A stretch of 64,000 nt of DNA from Vibrio sp. SCSIO 43136 (GTDB lineage: Bacteria; Pseudomonadota; Gammaproteobacteria; Enterobacterales; Vibrionaceae): assembly GCF_023716565.1 (NCBI RefSeq), contig NZ_CP071848.1, positions 3,100,001 to 3,164,000 of the forward strand, written 5' to 3'. A program made the position numbers and the translations under genes. Shown in pieces: positions 20,189-36,113 of this stretch. Position 1 is the stretch's first letter, and each line of letters starts with the position of its first letter. A model generated the notes under the pieces. That model did no database searches. It was not told the origin of the DNA and was given only the letters and a program-made list of their open reading frames with translations.

Positions 20189-20262
20189 TGGCAGGGGTGG
20201 AGAGATTCGACCGGGCTGGCGCTCCAGCTCCCAACACTCGCTTTGGAAAAGCGATAGATACG
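20189..20262 (-). pseudogene. Truncated, rearranged tRNA-Trp remnant
   Basis: The first 22 bases (20189-20210) are identical to the 3' acceptor/T-arm end of the intact tRNA-Trp, including CCA. An inserted GC-rich dyad (GCTGG / CCAGC) follows, then CTCCCAACAC again and a hairpin TCGCTTT-GGA-AAAGCGA that keeps TCCA where the anticodon would be. No acceptor 5' strand or D arm is left, so it cannot make a tRNA. Confidence 0.6.
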
Positions 20263-20290
20263 AAAAAGCCCCGTCGTTCGACGAGGCTTC
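20263..20290 (-). terminator. Terminator of the rRNA operon after tRNA-Trp
   Basis: AAGCCTCGTCGAACGACGGGGCTT hairpin on the minus strand, followed by TTT. Confidence 0.8.
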
Positions 20291-20296
20291 TGTGTG

Positions 20297-20373
<77 letters not shown>

Positions 20374-20405
20374 AAATTTTTATAAATCCAGCAAACGCTA
20401 GATTC

Positions 20406-20432
20406 AAAAAAACCTCGCAATAGCGAGGCTTT
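20406..20432 (-). terminator. Hairpin between tRNA-Asp and tRNA-Trp
   Basis: On the minus strand GCCTCGCTATTGCGAGGTTTTTTT is a full intrinsic-terminator shape, yet a tRNA gene lies beyond it. Confidence 0.65.
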
Positions 20433-20440
20433 CGAATAAG

Positions 20441-20517
20441 TGGCGGAGTGGACGGGACTCGAACCCGCGACCCCCGGCGTGACAGGCCGGTATTCTAACC
20501 AACTGAACTACCACTCC
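20441..20517 (-). tRNA. tRNA-Asp (GTC)
   Basis: 77 bases with encoded CCA; acceptor GGAGTGG/CCACTCC, anticodon loop with GTC in CTGTCAC, T-loop TTCGAGTC. Distal to 5S in the rRNA operon. Confidence 0.97.
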
Positions 20518-20558
20518 GCAGTGGCGTACTTGCTATTTGAGCAAGTGTCCAAAATTAA

Positions 20559-20678
20559 AGCCTGGCGATGTCCTACTCTCACATGGGGAAGCCCCACACT
20601 ACCATCGGCGCTATTGCGTTTCACTTCTGAGTTCGGCATGGAAATCAGGTGGGTCCACAATGCTATGGTCGCCAAGCA
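20559..20678 (-). rRNA. rrf: 5S ribosomal RNA
   Basis: About 120 bases from TGCTTGGCGACC to GCCAGGC on the minus strand, with the conserved CCGAACTCAGAAGTGAAACG block. Confidence 0.96.
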
Positions 20679-20690
20679 AATTCTGTTTAT

Positions 20691-20795
20691 CGGTAAACGG
20701 CCATCGGCATTCGGCCAACGGGGTCTAGCGATAATCATCTGGAAAGCTGTTCTTTGTTCTCACGCCGTCGGCCCTTAGCCGCTCGCCGTTTACCG
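20691..20795. repeat. Palindromic element in the 23S-5S spacer
   Basis: Perfect 11-bp terminal inverted repeats CGGTAAACGGC / GCCGTTTACCG bracket about 83 bp. The ends share the CGTTTACCG word with the intergenic repeats at 34001-34053 and 60431-60448. Confidence 0.6.
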
Positions 20796-20853
20796 TCTCT
20801 ACACATTCAATTCGTTCTTAGCTTTGAGTCCATCAAAACCCCTTGGGTGTTGT

Positions 20854-23743
<2,890 letters not shown>

Positions 23744-23963
23744 ATACAACCCGAAGGGGTCTTTACGTATGGCAAACAACCAAGGTTTCGTTATCTCATT
23801 ATTGAATGAGCGAGATAACATTTCGATTTTGCCGGACTCAAATTTCCAAGAACACTTGAATGTGTGTTGGTACCTAATTCTAAGAATTAGGATTTGAGAA
23901 CTTTTAATTTGAATAACAACGCATATCTAAAAGATATGGGGATTGTTGTTATTCGTCAGCTTT

Positions 23964-23980
23964 CCAAATTGTTAAAGAGC
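23964..23980 (-). promoter_or_regulatory. boxA antitermination element in the 16S-23S spacer
   Basis: GCTCTTTAACAATTTGG on the minus strand matches the Nus-factor boxA of rRNA spacers. Confidence 0.75.
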
Positions 23981-24035
23981 ATGAGTTTCTTATCGAAACC
24001 ATTTTTAAAAACACTCACAAGAATGCGTTTAAAGA

Positions 24036-24111
24036 TGGTGGGCGATACCGGGCTCGAACCAGTGACCCCCTGCTTGTAAGGCAGGTGCTCTCCCAACTGA
24101 GCTAATCGCCC
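24036..24111 (-). tRNA. tRNA-Val (TAC)
   Basis: 76 bases with CCA in the 16S-23S spacer; acceptor GGGCGAT/ATCGCCC, anticodon TAC in CTTACAA. Confidence 0.97.
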
Positions 24112-24147
24112 ACGATAAGTTTTACGTCCTGTGGAAGACGTCAAGAA

Positions 24148-24223
24148 TGGTGGAGCTAAGCAGGATCGAACTGCTGACCTCCTGCGTGCAAGGCAGGCGC
24201 TCTCCCAGCTGAGCTATAGCCCC
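24148..24223 (-). tRNA. tRNA-Ala (TGC)
   Basis: 76 bases with CCA in the spacer; acceptor GGGGCTA/TAGCTCC (one G-T), anticodon TGC in TTGCACG. Confidence 0.97.
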
Positions 24224-24252
24224 ATCTTGAAAGTTATTTCTCAAAGGAGAAA

Positions 24253-24328
24253 TGGTGGGTCGTGCAGGATTCGAACCTGCGACCAATTGATTAAAAGTCA
24301 ACTGCTCTACCAACTGAGCTAACGACCC
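24253..24328 (-). tRNA. tRNA-Lys (TTT)
   Basis: 76 bases with CCA in the spacer; acceptor GGGTCGT/ACGACCC, anticodon TTT in CTTTTAA. Confidence 0.97.
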
Positions 24329-24330
24329 AA

Positions 24331-24406
24331 TGGTATCCCGTAGGGGAGTCGAACCCCTGTTACCGCCGTGAAAGGGCGGTGTCCTAGGCCTCTAGACGAA
24401 CGGGAC
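24331..24406 (-). tRNA. tRNA-Glu (TTC)
   Basis: 76 bases with CCA; acceptor GTCCCGT/ACGGGAT, anticodon TTC in CTTTCAC. First tRNA after 16S; the Glu-Lys-Ala-Val spacer type is familiar from Vibrio. Confidence 0.97.
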
Positions 24407-24502
24407 ACTGCGCGAACATGTCTTGGGGGACATATTCAAAACTCTCTTACTTTATAAACCGTATCAATCTGTGTGGACACTAATCAAAGCTAATCTTTCG
24501 TA

Positions 24503-26055
<1,553 letters not shown>

Positions 26056-26233
26056 AAGATTTTGTCGGCTCAATGAATACTGAACATTGCTCTTGCTAAT
26101 AAATAGCATAAGTAATGTTTGAATTGACTGTGCTGAGTCTTTCGACTCAATGGTCACTTCGTATCATTGAAACCAAGTTGAAACCGAAGTTTCGTTTTTG
26201 ATTATCGTCAACGAGTGCCCACACAGATTGATA

Positions 26234-26253
26234 GGTTTAAATTGTTAAAGAGC
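26234..26253 (-). promoter_or_regulatory. boxA antitermination element in the rRNA leader
   Basis: GCTCTTTAACAATTT on the minus strand in the leader of 16S, matching the boxA in the spacer at 23964. Confidence 0.75.
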
Positions 26254-26289
26254 TTTCACTTCGTGAGGTCTCTCTCGAAGTGGACGGTC

Positions 26290-26317
26290 ATTTTAGCGAG
26301 TTAAGTTTTAGTGTCAA
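26290..26317 (-). promoter_or_regulatory. rRNA operon promoter P2
   Basis: TTGACA, 16-bp spacer, TAAAAT on the minus strand, about 235 bp upstream of 16S. Confidence 0.85.
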
Positions 26318-26417
26318 CCACTTTTTTCAAAACTTTTTCAAGCAACTTGCTTGGCTAAGTGACCTTGCTAACTCGTTAGTGCTTTCTTTCGAAGCCATCC
26401 CGTGTCAGCGAGGTGGC

Positions 26418-26445
26418 ATTATAGAGATCCGAACTTAGTTGGCAA
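26418..26445 (-). promoter_or_regulatory. rRNA operon promoter P1
   Basis: TTGCCA, 16-bp spacer, TATAAT followed by the GC-rich discriminator GCCACC on the minus strand, as in stringently controlled rrn P1 promoters. Confidence 0.85.
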
Positions 26446-26521
26446 CCCCTTTTTAAGAGTTTTTTCTATTTTTTGTATCGAATGGATAAAAGGGCAGCAA
26501 ACCACTCAAAAAAACATCAAA

Positions 26522-27052
26522 TCAGCCCTGTTCTCGCACTTTTTGACCGAATAAAGCCACCTTTTCCCAGTTGGTGTATTCCACTTCTTTGCTTGTATCC
26601 GTCTCTCCACCAGTCATCGACATAATAAAGCGGATCATGACTCGGTCGAACCAACCGTATCTTGGGTAGAGCAATGCACCAGCAAAAACTCCGATGAGCT
26701 TTGGCTGCCATGGGGATTTCTTCAAGAACGTCTTGATGTAAGCACTGCCCTCTGGTGTGTCTTTACCCTGGTCTTCTTTTCGTGCGGTCAGGTTGACACA
26801 AAAGAACGCTGGTTGGTGCTGATTCAGCTGTTGCAAATTGGTCTGAATAAACTGGTAAAGCTTCTTATTTAGGTGTCCATAGCGAATTGAAGCACCAATC
26901 ACAACTTTATCGTAGTCTGCAAAGTCGATTGAGCCTAACTGATGCAGGTCCAAAGTCTCGCACTGATGTTCAGGCAACTGATTCTCGATCGCTTTAAGAA
27001 TTTTTTGAGTTTGCCCTTCTCGGCTTGAATATAGAAGCAGTGCTTTTTTCAT
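26522..27052 (-). CDS. hemG: Protoporphyrinogen IX dehydrogenase (menaquinone) HemG
   Basis: A 176-residue flavodoxin-like protein that oxidises protoporphyrinogen IX in haem synthesis, passing electrons to the quinone pool. The FMN-binding loop YSSREGQTQKI (about 8-18) and the long inserted loop typical of HemG (DTPEGSAYIKTFLKKSPW) are visible. It lies directly upstream of the rRNA operon, the same arrangement as E. coli yigZ-trkH-hemG-rrsA. Confidence 0.95.
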   Translation of the reverse strand: MKKALLLYSSREGQTQKILKAIENQLPEHQCETLDLHQLGSIDFADYDKVVIGASIRYGHLNKKLYQFIQTNLQQLNQHQPAFFCVNLTARKEDQGKDTPEGSAYIKTFLKKSPWQPKLIGVFAGALLYPRYGWFDRVMIRFIMSMTGGETDTSKEVEYTNWEKVALFGQKVREQG

Positions 27053-27080
27053 TATGAGTCCTTGCTATATAGAAGAGGAA

Positions 27081-28538
27081 TTAGCTACGCCAAAACGTTG
27101 GGGTGAACAGTATGAGCAATGTGAAGATTTCCAAACGGCCAAATAGCATAGATACCACCAGTACCCATTTGGCGTTGTCATTGATATCACCAAAGTGCAA
27201 AGCGACATCGCCTAAGCCTGGTCCTAGGTTATTCAGTGTCGCTGCAACGGCAGAAAATGCAGACAGCTCATCCATCCCGGTGGCAATCAAACCCAGCATG
27301 CACATTACAAACACTAGGGCGTATGCGGAGAAAAAGCCCCACACGGCATCGACAACTCTCTGAGACAGGGCGCTGCCACCGACTTTAATGGTATAGACAG
27401 CACGAGGGTGAACCAATCGTTTGAGTTCACGGGCACCTTGCAGGGTCAGGAGTAAGATACGAATAACTTTCATGCCGCCACCTGTAGACCCCGCGCAACC
27501 ACCTATAAAAGAGGAGAACAGTAGCAGTACAGGTAAGAATAGTGGCCACTCGGAGAAACTGGTGGTGGTAAAGCCAGCAGTCGTCGAGATCGAAACCGTC
27601 TGAAATAGTGCTTGGTCAAAAGCTTCATAAGTCGAATCGTAGCTGTGGTGCTTAAGCAACAAAGAGAAACAGATAATGAATAACATTAGCTGGATAAACA
27701 GGAAGGCTCGAAACTCAGGATCTTTAAAATAGTACTTAGGATGAACCCCACCAGACGCAAATGCAGCAAAATGCAGAGAATAGTTGCACGCAGAGATGAG
27801 TAGGAAGACAACGGTGATCATATTGACCGCATAGCTATCAAAATACGCCATGCTTGCATCGTGAGTAGAGAAACCACCAATGGCGATGGTTGAGAAACTG
27901 TGACAAATGGCGTCAAAGGCACTCATACCTGCCAACCAAAACGCCAGAGCACAGGCAATAGTCAAACTGAGGTAGATATACCACAGCACTTTTGCCGTCT
28001 CAGCGATACGAGGCGTCATTTTGGTATCTTTTACTGGGCCTGGAATTTCTGCTCGGTAGAGCTGCATGCCACCGATACCTAAGATAGGCAAAATGGCCAC
28101 CGCTAAAACGATGATGCCCATACCACCAAACCATTGCAGAAGCTGACGGTAAAAAAGAATCGCTTTAGGTAGTTCGTCTAACCCAACAATGACTGTCGCC
28201 CCTGTTGTGGTTAAAGCGGAGAAAGACTCAAAGAAGGCGTCAGTGACCGAGATATTCGGGTCGTCGGAGATCAAAAATGGCAGTGCCCCTGCCGAACCGA
28301 TTACGGTCCAAAACAGCACCACAATGAGAAAGCCATCACGAGACTTTAGCTCATGTTTATGACGGCGGTTCGGAAACCAAAACAGGCCTCCACAGGCGAG
28401 CAGCACGAAAAATGTGGTGACAAACGGCACACCCGCACCATCTCGATAGATGAGTGCGACTAACGCTGGCGCTAACATGGAGACACTAAACAGCGCTAGC
28501 AACAAGCCAACGATGCGAATAATTGAACGAAATTGCAT
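27081..28538 (-). CDS. trkH: Trk potassium uptake membrane subunit TrkH
   Basis: A 485-residue potassium channel-like subunit with four M1-P-M2 repeats; selectivity-filter glycines appear in SALTTTGATV, TIAIGGFSTH, STTAGFTTT and AATLNNLGPG. It works with cytoplasmic TrkA, not encoded here. It lies between yigZ and hemG, with short gaps suggesting one transcript. Confidence 0.96.
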   Translation of the reverse strand: MQFRSIIRIVGLLLALFSVSMLAPALVALIYRDGAGVPFVTTFFVLLACGGLFWFPNRRHKHELKSRDGFLIVVLFWTVIGSAGALPFLISDDPNISVTDAFFESFSALTTTGATVIVGLDELPKAILFYRQLLQWFGGMGIIVLAVAILPILGIGGMQLYRAEIPGPVKDTKMTPRIAETAKVLWYIYLSLTIACALAFWLAGMSAFDAICHSFSTIAIGGFSTHDASMAYFDSYAVNMITVVFLLISACNYSLHFAAFASGGVHPKYYFKDPEFRAFLFIQLMLFIICFSLLLKHHSYDSTYEAFDQALFQTVSISTTAGFTTTSFSEWPLFLPVLLLFSSFIGGCAGSTGGGMKVIRILLLTLQGARELKRLVHPRAVYTIKVGGSALSQRVVDAVWGFFSAYALVFVMCMLGLIATGMDELSAFSAVAATLNNLGPGLGDVALHFGDINDNAKWVLVVSMLFGRLEIFTLLILFTPTFWRS

Positions 28539-28561
28539 GATTGCTACAGAAGCCCGGCTTC

Positions 28562-29191
28562 CTATTCCTTAGTTGCTTCTTGAGAGGCGACGCCAATTTT
28601 TGCGCCACTTTTATTGATTATCGCTACGCGAAATTCCTCGACCTTGCTTAGCTCCAGCTCAACGGTTAGCAACACTTGGCTTTGATAGTCAGCGTTAACC
28701 GTCGTCGCTTCAAATTGCCCCATAACAGTTTGAGCAATAGGCATAAGCGAATAGTCTAACGTCAGCAAAACATTTGTGGTGATTTTTTTCTCGATTGTTT
28801 GAAGCAGCTTGAGCGCTTGTTGCACCCCGCCACCATAAGCTTTGACCAAACCACCCGTTCCTAACTTAATGCCACCAGAATAACGAGTCACCACCGCCGT
28901 GATTTCTCCTACTCCAGATCCTGATAACTGCGCCAAGATAGGCTTACCTGCGGTGCCTGAAGGTTCACCATCATCACTGAACCCGTATTTCATCGAGTCC
29001 TCTGGGCGACCCGCCACAAATCCCCAGCAATTATGCCTAGCATCCGCGTGCTTGCGCTTTATCTGCTCAACAAAGGCTTTGGCGCTGTCGATGGATGGGG
29101 TATGCGCAAGATAAGTAATAAAGACACTCTTCTTTATTTCTTCTTCAAAGCTCACTGGCTCTGCAGGGATCAGGTAAGGCTTGGAATTCAT
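28562..29191 (-). CDS. yigZ: YigZ/IMPACT family protein
   Basis: 209 residues: an IMPACT N-terminal domain (about 15-125, with KHADARHNCWGFV, FSDDGEPSGTAGKPI and the YSGGIKLGTGGLV block) and a ferredoxin-like DUF1949 C-terminal domain. The molecular function is not settled; nucleic-acid or translation-related roles have been suggested. In E. coli pepQ lies between fadBA and yigZ; here it is absent. Confidence 0.92.
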   Translation of the reverse strand: MNSKPYLIPAEPVSFEEEIKKSVFITYLAHTPSIDSAKAFVEQIKRKHADARHNCWGFVAGRPEDSMKYGFSDDGEPSGTAGKPILAQLSGSGVGEITAVVTRYSGGIKLGTGGLVKAYGGGVQQALKLLQTIEKKITTNVLLTLDYSLMPIAQTVMGQFEATTVNADYQSQVLLTVELELSKVEEFRVAIINKSGAKIGVASQEATKE

Positions 29192-29274
29192 ACTTCTTTC
29201 AACTTTCTAGCAAGAGCGCAAGTGTATCACGACTACACCAATATACGTATTGAACAAGAGTTAGACCACAAATG

Positions 29275-29290
29275 TTAAACACCTGTTTAA
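29275..29290. promoter_or_regulatory. Palindrome upstream of fadB, possible PsrA-type operator
   Basis: TTAAAC-ACCT-GTTTAA is a perfect dyad in the yigZ-fadB divergent region. The AAAC-N4-GTTT core resembles the PsrA fatty-acid regulator motif. No convincing FadR box was found. Regulator identity is inference. Confidence 0.4.
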
Positions 29291-29406
29291 AAATGTATTG
29301 AAATTAGCCAAAAGCCATTGCACACTAGCAAAGTCAACAAACTGGCAACATAACAATAACACGCACTCTATCAAGCCACTCGGATTGTGTGTCATGGAGA
29401 TAGACA

Positions 29407-32771
<3,365 letters not shown>

Positions 32772-32787
32772 TATCAACTAGACTCAT

Positions 32788-32815
32788 GGGGCGGCTATAA
32801 GCCGCCCTTTTTTAT
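32788..32815 (+). terminator. Terminator after fadBA
   Basis: GGGCGGCTATAAGCCGCCC hairpin followed by TTTTTT. Confidence 0.9.
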
Positions 32816-32941
32816 GCATGCTGAGAAGTATGTATATTTCGCATATATAAAATGATTAAGTTTCACTTTTGTAATACAAACTTAGCGACTACACTTCTCT
32901 CAAACAGCGACAACGCTCTTATTACTCGTGGAGAGTCCCCT

Positions 32942-33922
32942 ATGTTCAATGCTTTAATTCTAAATCAAGAAGAAAAACGTACTATCGCATCTATCGAACA
33001 GATCGATATCGACCAACTGCCGCAAGGCGACGTACTGGTCGATGTGGATTACTCATCACTTAACTACAAAGATGGCCTAGCGATCACAGGTAAAGGCAAG
33101 ATCATCCGTAACTTTCCTATGGTACCGGGTATCGATATGGCGGGCACCGTCGCATCCTCTGAAGACCCACGTTATAAAGCAGGCGACAAAGTCGTGCTGA
33201 CTGGTTGGGGTGTCGGTGAGAACCACTGGGGCGGCATGGCGCAAAAAGCTCGCCTAAAAGCGGATTGGCTAGTACCTATGCCTAAGGGTCTAGATAGCAA
33301 AAAAGCAATGATGGTCGGTACGGCAGGTTTTACAGCAATGCTATGTGTTCAAGCACTGCTCGATGGCAACGTGAAACCAGAAGATGGTGAAATCGTGGTA
33401 ACTGGCGCTAGTGGTGGTGTGGGCTCAGTGTCCGTCGCTTTGCTAGCACAGTTAGGCTACAAAGTGGCAGCAGTGACAGGTCGTATTGAAGAAAACGGTC
33501 CACTGCTAGAAAAGCTAGGCGCTACTCGCATTATTGAACGTGGTGAATTTGAAGAGCCAGCACGCCCACTTGAAAAGCAAATCTGGGCGGGCGCAGTAGA
33601 TACTGTGGGTAGCAAAGTACTGGCAAAACTGCTGGCACAGATGGATTACAACAGCACCGTCGCCGCATGTGGCCTAGCCGGTGGTTTTGACCTACCAACC
33701 ACGGTGATGCCATTTATCCTACGTAACGTTCGTCTACAGGGTGTGGATTCTGTAAGCTGCCCAGTAGAAAAGCGTATTGCCGCATGGGAGAAGCTAGTAG
33801 AACTACTGCCAGAGAGCTTCTATCAACAAGCAACCTCAGAGGTTTCACTAGAAGAGGCACCGAAGGTGGCTGAAGATATTACTAACGGCCAGATCACAGG
33901 TCGCGTGGTGATTAAGCTTTAA
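32942..33922 (+). CDS. acuI: Acrylyl-CoA reductase-like quinone oxidoreductase (AcuI/YhdH family)
   Basis: A 326-residue zinc-free medium-chain dehydrogenase. Features are SSLNYKDGLAITGKGKI near the N-terminus, PGIDMAGTV, the NADPH loop VTGASGGVGSVSVALL (about 150-165) and no structural-zinc cysteines. YhdH/AcuI members reduce acrylyl-CoA to propionyl-CoA and protect against acrylate, for example from DMSP breakdown; whether this copy does so is inferred. I start at ATG 32942, preceded by GGAGAG; the in-frame ATG at 32852 gives a 30-residue tail not seen in the family. Confidence 0.88.
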   Translation: MFNALILNQEEKRTIASIEQIDIDQLPQGDVLVDVDYSSLNYKDGLAITGKGKIIRNFPMVPGIDMAGTVASSEDPRYKAGDKVVLTGWGVGENHWGGMAQKARLKADWLVPMPKGLDSKKAMMVGTAGFTAMLCVQALLDGNVKPEDGEIVVTGASGGVGSVSVALLAQLGYKVAAVTGRIEENGPLLEKLGATRIIERGEFEEPARPLEKQIWAGAVDTVGSKVLAKLLAQMDYNSTVAACGLAGGFDLPTTVMPFILRNVRLQGVDSVSCPVEKRIAAWEKLVELLPESFYQQATSEVSLEEAPKVAEDITNGQITGRVVIKL

Positions 33923-33970
33923 CAGCCGGAGATAAAACCACCCAACGGTTTACGGCTTTCCGCATAAAAA

Positions 33971-34000
33971 TAGAGAACCCTGTGAGTTCTGGGTTCTCTA
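33971..34000. terminator. Bidirectional terminator between acuI and a LysR gene
   Basis: Perfect 10-bp stem TAGAGAACCC / GGGTTCTCTA. The following T-run is short, so strength is uncertain. Confidence 0.6.
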
Positions 34001-34003
34001 TCC

Positions 34004-34052
34004 GTTTACCGTTTACCGTTTACCGTTTACCGTTTACCGTTTACCGTTTACC
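34004..34052. repeat. Tandem repeat, seven copies of GTTTACC
   Basis: Seven perfect 7-bp units directly beside the hairpin and ending 7 bases before the LysR stop codon. The unit matches the tail of the dispersed intergenic repeat (TCCGTTTACCCTTTACCGAA at 60431). Confidence 0.95.
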
Positions 34053-34058
34053 GAAATC

Positions 34059-35003
34059 CTATTCCAAAAACCCGATATCCTCGATTCTCTTCTCAATCAA
34101 ACGTCCACACTCTTCTTTGACGATATTACGCAGCCAAATCTGTGCTGGCGACTGATCGCAGCGTGGATGCCAGATCATCGAATACTCAAAGGGTGTAAAC
34201 TCAAATGGCAAAGGCTTGATCATCAGATCGTAGCGATCAGAGACCAAATACGCGAGATCCGCAGGTACCGTAATGATCAGTGGCATGGTGTCGATAATCG
34301 CCAGTGCCGCTTCAAGGTGATAAGCCCTCAATACCAAATTTCGCGCAGGTTTATCCACCAAGGCTTGATCGAGCAAAGCCTTCACCCCATCACTGATAGC
34401 AATCATGGCATGAGGGTATTGAAAGTAATCCTCGAGCGTCATTTCACGTTGGGCCAATGGGTGCTGTTTAGATATCAAACATGCAACCCCAACTCGCCCC
34501 AAAATCTCACTATTGAGTGGCGCAACCGGTCCAATTGGTCGGCAGATAGCCAAATCTGCACCTTGAGTAGTCAGCTGGCTATTGAGGTTTTCATGCTGAA
34601 TCGGGATAAAATCAAACTTGAGTTGTGGCGCTTCTTGATAGATTCTCGGTAGGGCAAATGGCAAGATGGTTTGCAACGCATAATCTGTCGTCGCGATAGT
34701 AAATGTCTGCTCGCACTTAAGCGGCTCGAATTGCTGAGGGGTCAACAGTTGCATCAGTGAATCCAGCGGAGCGTTTAACTGACGATTGTATTCAATTGCA
34801 GCTTCAGTGGGGATTAACTGGTGCCCTTGGCGGGTAAAGAGTGGATCGTTAAGAAGCTCCCGCAGTCGCCCCAAAATGCGGCTCATTGCCGACTGGCTTA
34901 AGTTAAGCCGAACAGCCGCTTGACTGACACTGCCCTCCTCAATCAAGACTCTCAGTGCCACCAGCAGGTTTAAATCTCGACGGTAAATTTCTTCTAATTC
35001 CAT
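34059..35003 (-). CDS. LysR-family transcriptional regulator
   Basis: 314 residues from ATG 35003, chosen because GGGGGA lies just before it and the product MELEEIYRRDLNLLVAL begins as usual for the family; an ORF from 35045 would add 14 residues with no ribosome site. The helix-turn-helix VSQAAVRLNLSQSAMSRILGRLREL (about 25-50, given in part) is clear and the rest is a LysR effector domain. Target genes are unknown; it converges with acuI, which may be coincidence. Confidence 0.9.
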   Translation of the reverse strand: MELEEIYRRDLNLLVALRVLIEEGSVSQAAVRLNLSQSAMSRILGRLRELLNDPLFTRQGHQLIPTEAAIEYNRQLNAPLDSLMQLLTPQQFEPLKCEQTFTIATTDYALQTILPFALPRIYQEAPQLKFDFIPIQHENLNSQLTTQGADLAICRPIGPVAPLNSEILGRVGVACLISKQHPLAQREMTLEDYFQYPHAMIAISDGVKALLDQALVDKPARNLVLRAYHLEAALAIIDTMPLIITVPADLAYLVSDRYDLMIKPLPFEFTPFEYSMIWHPRCDQSPAQIWLRNIVKEECGRLIEKRIEDIGFLE

Positions 35004-35042
35004 ACATCCCCCACAACTTTTGGCTAATAGTAGAATTTCAGG

Positions 35043-35071
35043 CAAAAAAAATCCCGCCTTTCAGCGGGGAA
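35043..35071 (-). terminator. Terminator after small membrane protein gene
   Basis: TCCCCGCTGAAAGGCGGGA hairpin followed by T8 on the minus strand. Confidence 0.8.
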
Positions 35072-35135
35072 GCCCAAGAAAAACTGGGATAGTGTCGGAA
35101 TAAAGTAGAAGTATTTGTTAAAATTTGGTGATCAT

Positions 35136-35321
35136 CTAGTTGTTATTTTCTGCTGGCTGCCAGCGAAACATTTCTACACCAATCCCCATTAGGGTTGCTG
35201 TTAAGCCGATGATTGGCAACAGCGAAACTGTACTTGCTTGTTGAAGCACCAGAGCACATACCGAGATGAACCCCAACACTGTATAAATCGTTAATCTATC
35301 TAATCTGTCTAACATAGCCAT
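35136..35321 (-). CDS. Small two-helix membrane protein, unknown
   Basis: 61 residues with a short charged start (MAMLDRLDRLT) and two hydrophobic helices, about 12-28 and 33-50, ending in a polar NNN tail. No family recognised. It has its own terminator downstream and lies divergent from tusA, which supports a real gene. A second start two codons in (MLDRLDRL) is equally possible. Confidence 0.65.
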   Translation of the reverse strand: MAMLDRLDRLTIYTVLGFISVCALVLQQASTVSLLPIIGLTATLMGIGVEMFRWQPAENNN

Positions 35322-35457
35322 TCCTTAGCCAACAAATGTTGCACAGTTGTTAAAATTTAAGTTATATGATTATTCGCCGTTTGCCAAGAGAATATTGCAT
35401 ATTTTTTCTTCACTAGTATGATTTGCCCTCTTGTTCCAACCAAAATAGAAAACCACA

Positions 35458-35703
35458 ATGCTTGATACAACCCTTGCTACACATACGCTTGAAGCCGAAG
35501 GGCTGCGTTGCCCAGAGCCTGTTATGATGGTAAGAAAAATGATTCGAAAACTTCAAGATGGGGAAGTGTTGTTGGTGAAAGCAGACGACCCATCAACCAC
35601 TCGAGACATCCCTAGCTTTTGTCGTTTTATGGATCACACACTGATTGCAAGCCATACCGACAGCCTGCCATATCTGTACTTGATCAAGAAAGGTTTGGAA
35701 TAA
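35458..35703 (+). CDS. tusA: Sulfurtransferase TusA
   Basis: 81 residues, the standard size. The persulfide-carrying Cys is in GLRCPEPVM (residue 18), followed by the MVRKMIRKL helix. TusA takes sulfur from IscS and passes it to TusBCD for 2-thiolation of tRNA wobble uridine, and also affects Moco synthesis. Confidence 0.96.
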   Translation: MLDTTLATHTLEAEGLRCPEPVMMVRKMIRKLQDGEVLLVKADDPSTTRDIPSFCRFMDHTLIASHTDSLPYLYLIKKGLE

Positions 35704-35722
35704 TTTGTAGTGAAACTTTGTG

Positions 35723-35750
35723 AAGGCAGCCCTGTGGCTGCCTTTTTTGT
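35723..35750 (+). terminator. Terminator after tusA
   Basis: AAGGCAGCCCTGTGGCTGCCTT hairpin followed by TTTT. Confidence 0.85.
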
Positions 35751-35774
35751 TAAGGCTTAAACGGCAGGACACCG

Positions 35775-36023
35775 TTACTCTGACATGACCTGTTTTTGTA
35801 AACGCTCAAATTGTTGGTGAAGCTCTCGCATCTCTTGGCGCATCGGGATGATGTGCTGAACCCGAATCCAAGACTCTACGGTCAACCCTGTCATGATGAT
35901 CGCACCAACCACCATAGGTAGCCACAGCTCAGTGAGCACCATCCCAAGCAAGGTTAAGCACAAGCCAAAGGTAAACATATAACTCTGACTTTTCGGGGTA
36001 ATTCCAGTGTAGCGTGTCAACAT
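35775..36023 (-). CDS. Small membrane protein with C-terminal coiled coil, unknown
   Basis: 82 residues: two hydrophobic helices (about 15-33 and 35-50) followed by an amphipathic coiled-coil segment (MRQEMRELHQQFERLQKQV). Its start follows GAGAGGG. It resembles small membrane proteins of unknown role common in Vibrio; I do not recognise a named family. Confidence 0.7.
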   Translation of the reverse strand: MLTRYTGITPKSQSYMFTFGLCLTLLGMVLTELWLPMVVGAIIMTGLTVESWIRVQHIIPMRQEMRELHQQFERLQKQVMSE

Positions 36024-36113
36024 AGTTCAACCCTCTCAATGACTTCCCTAACATCAAACTTACCAGCCACTGGAAAAAATTATAGCGTTTAAGTCACATT
36101 TACTGTCGCCTAA

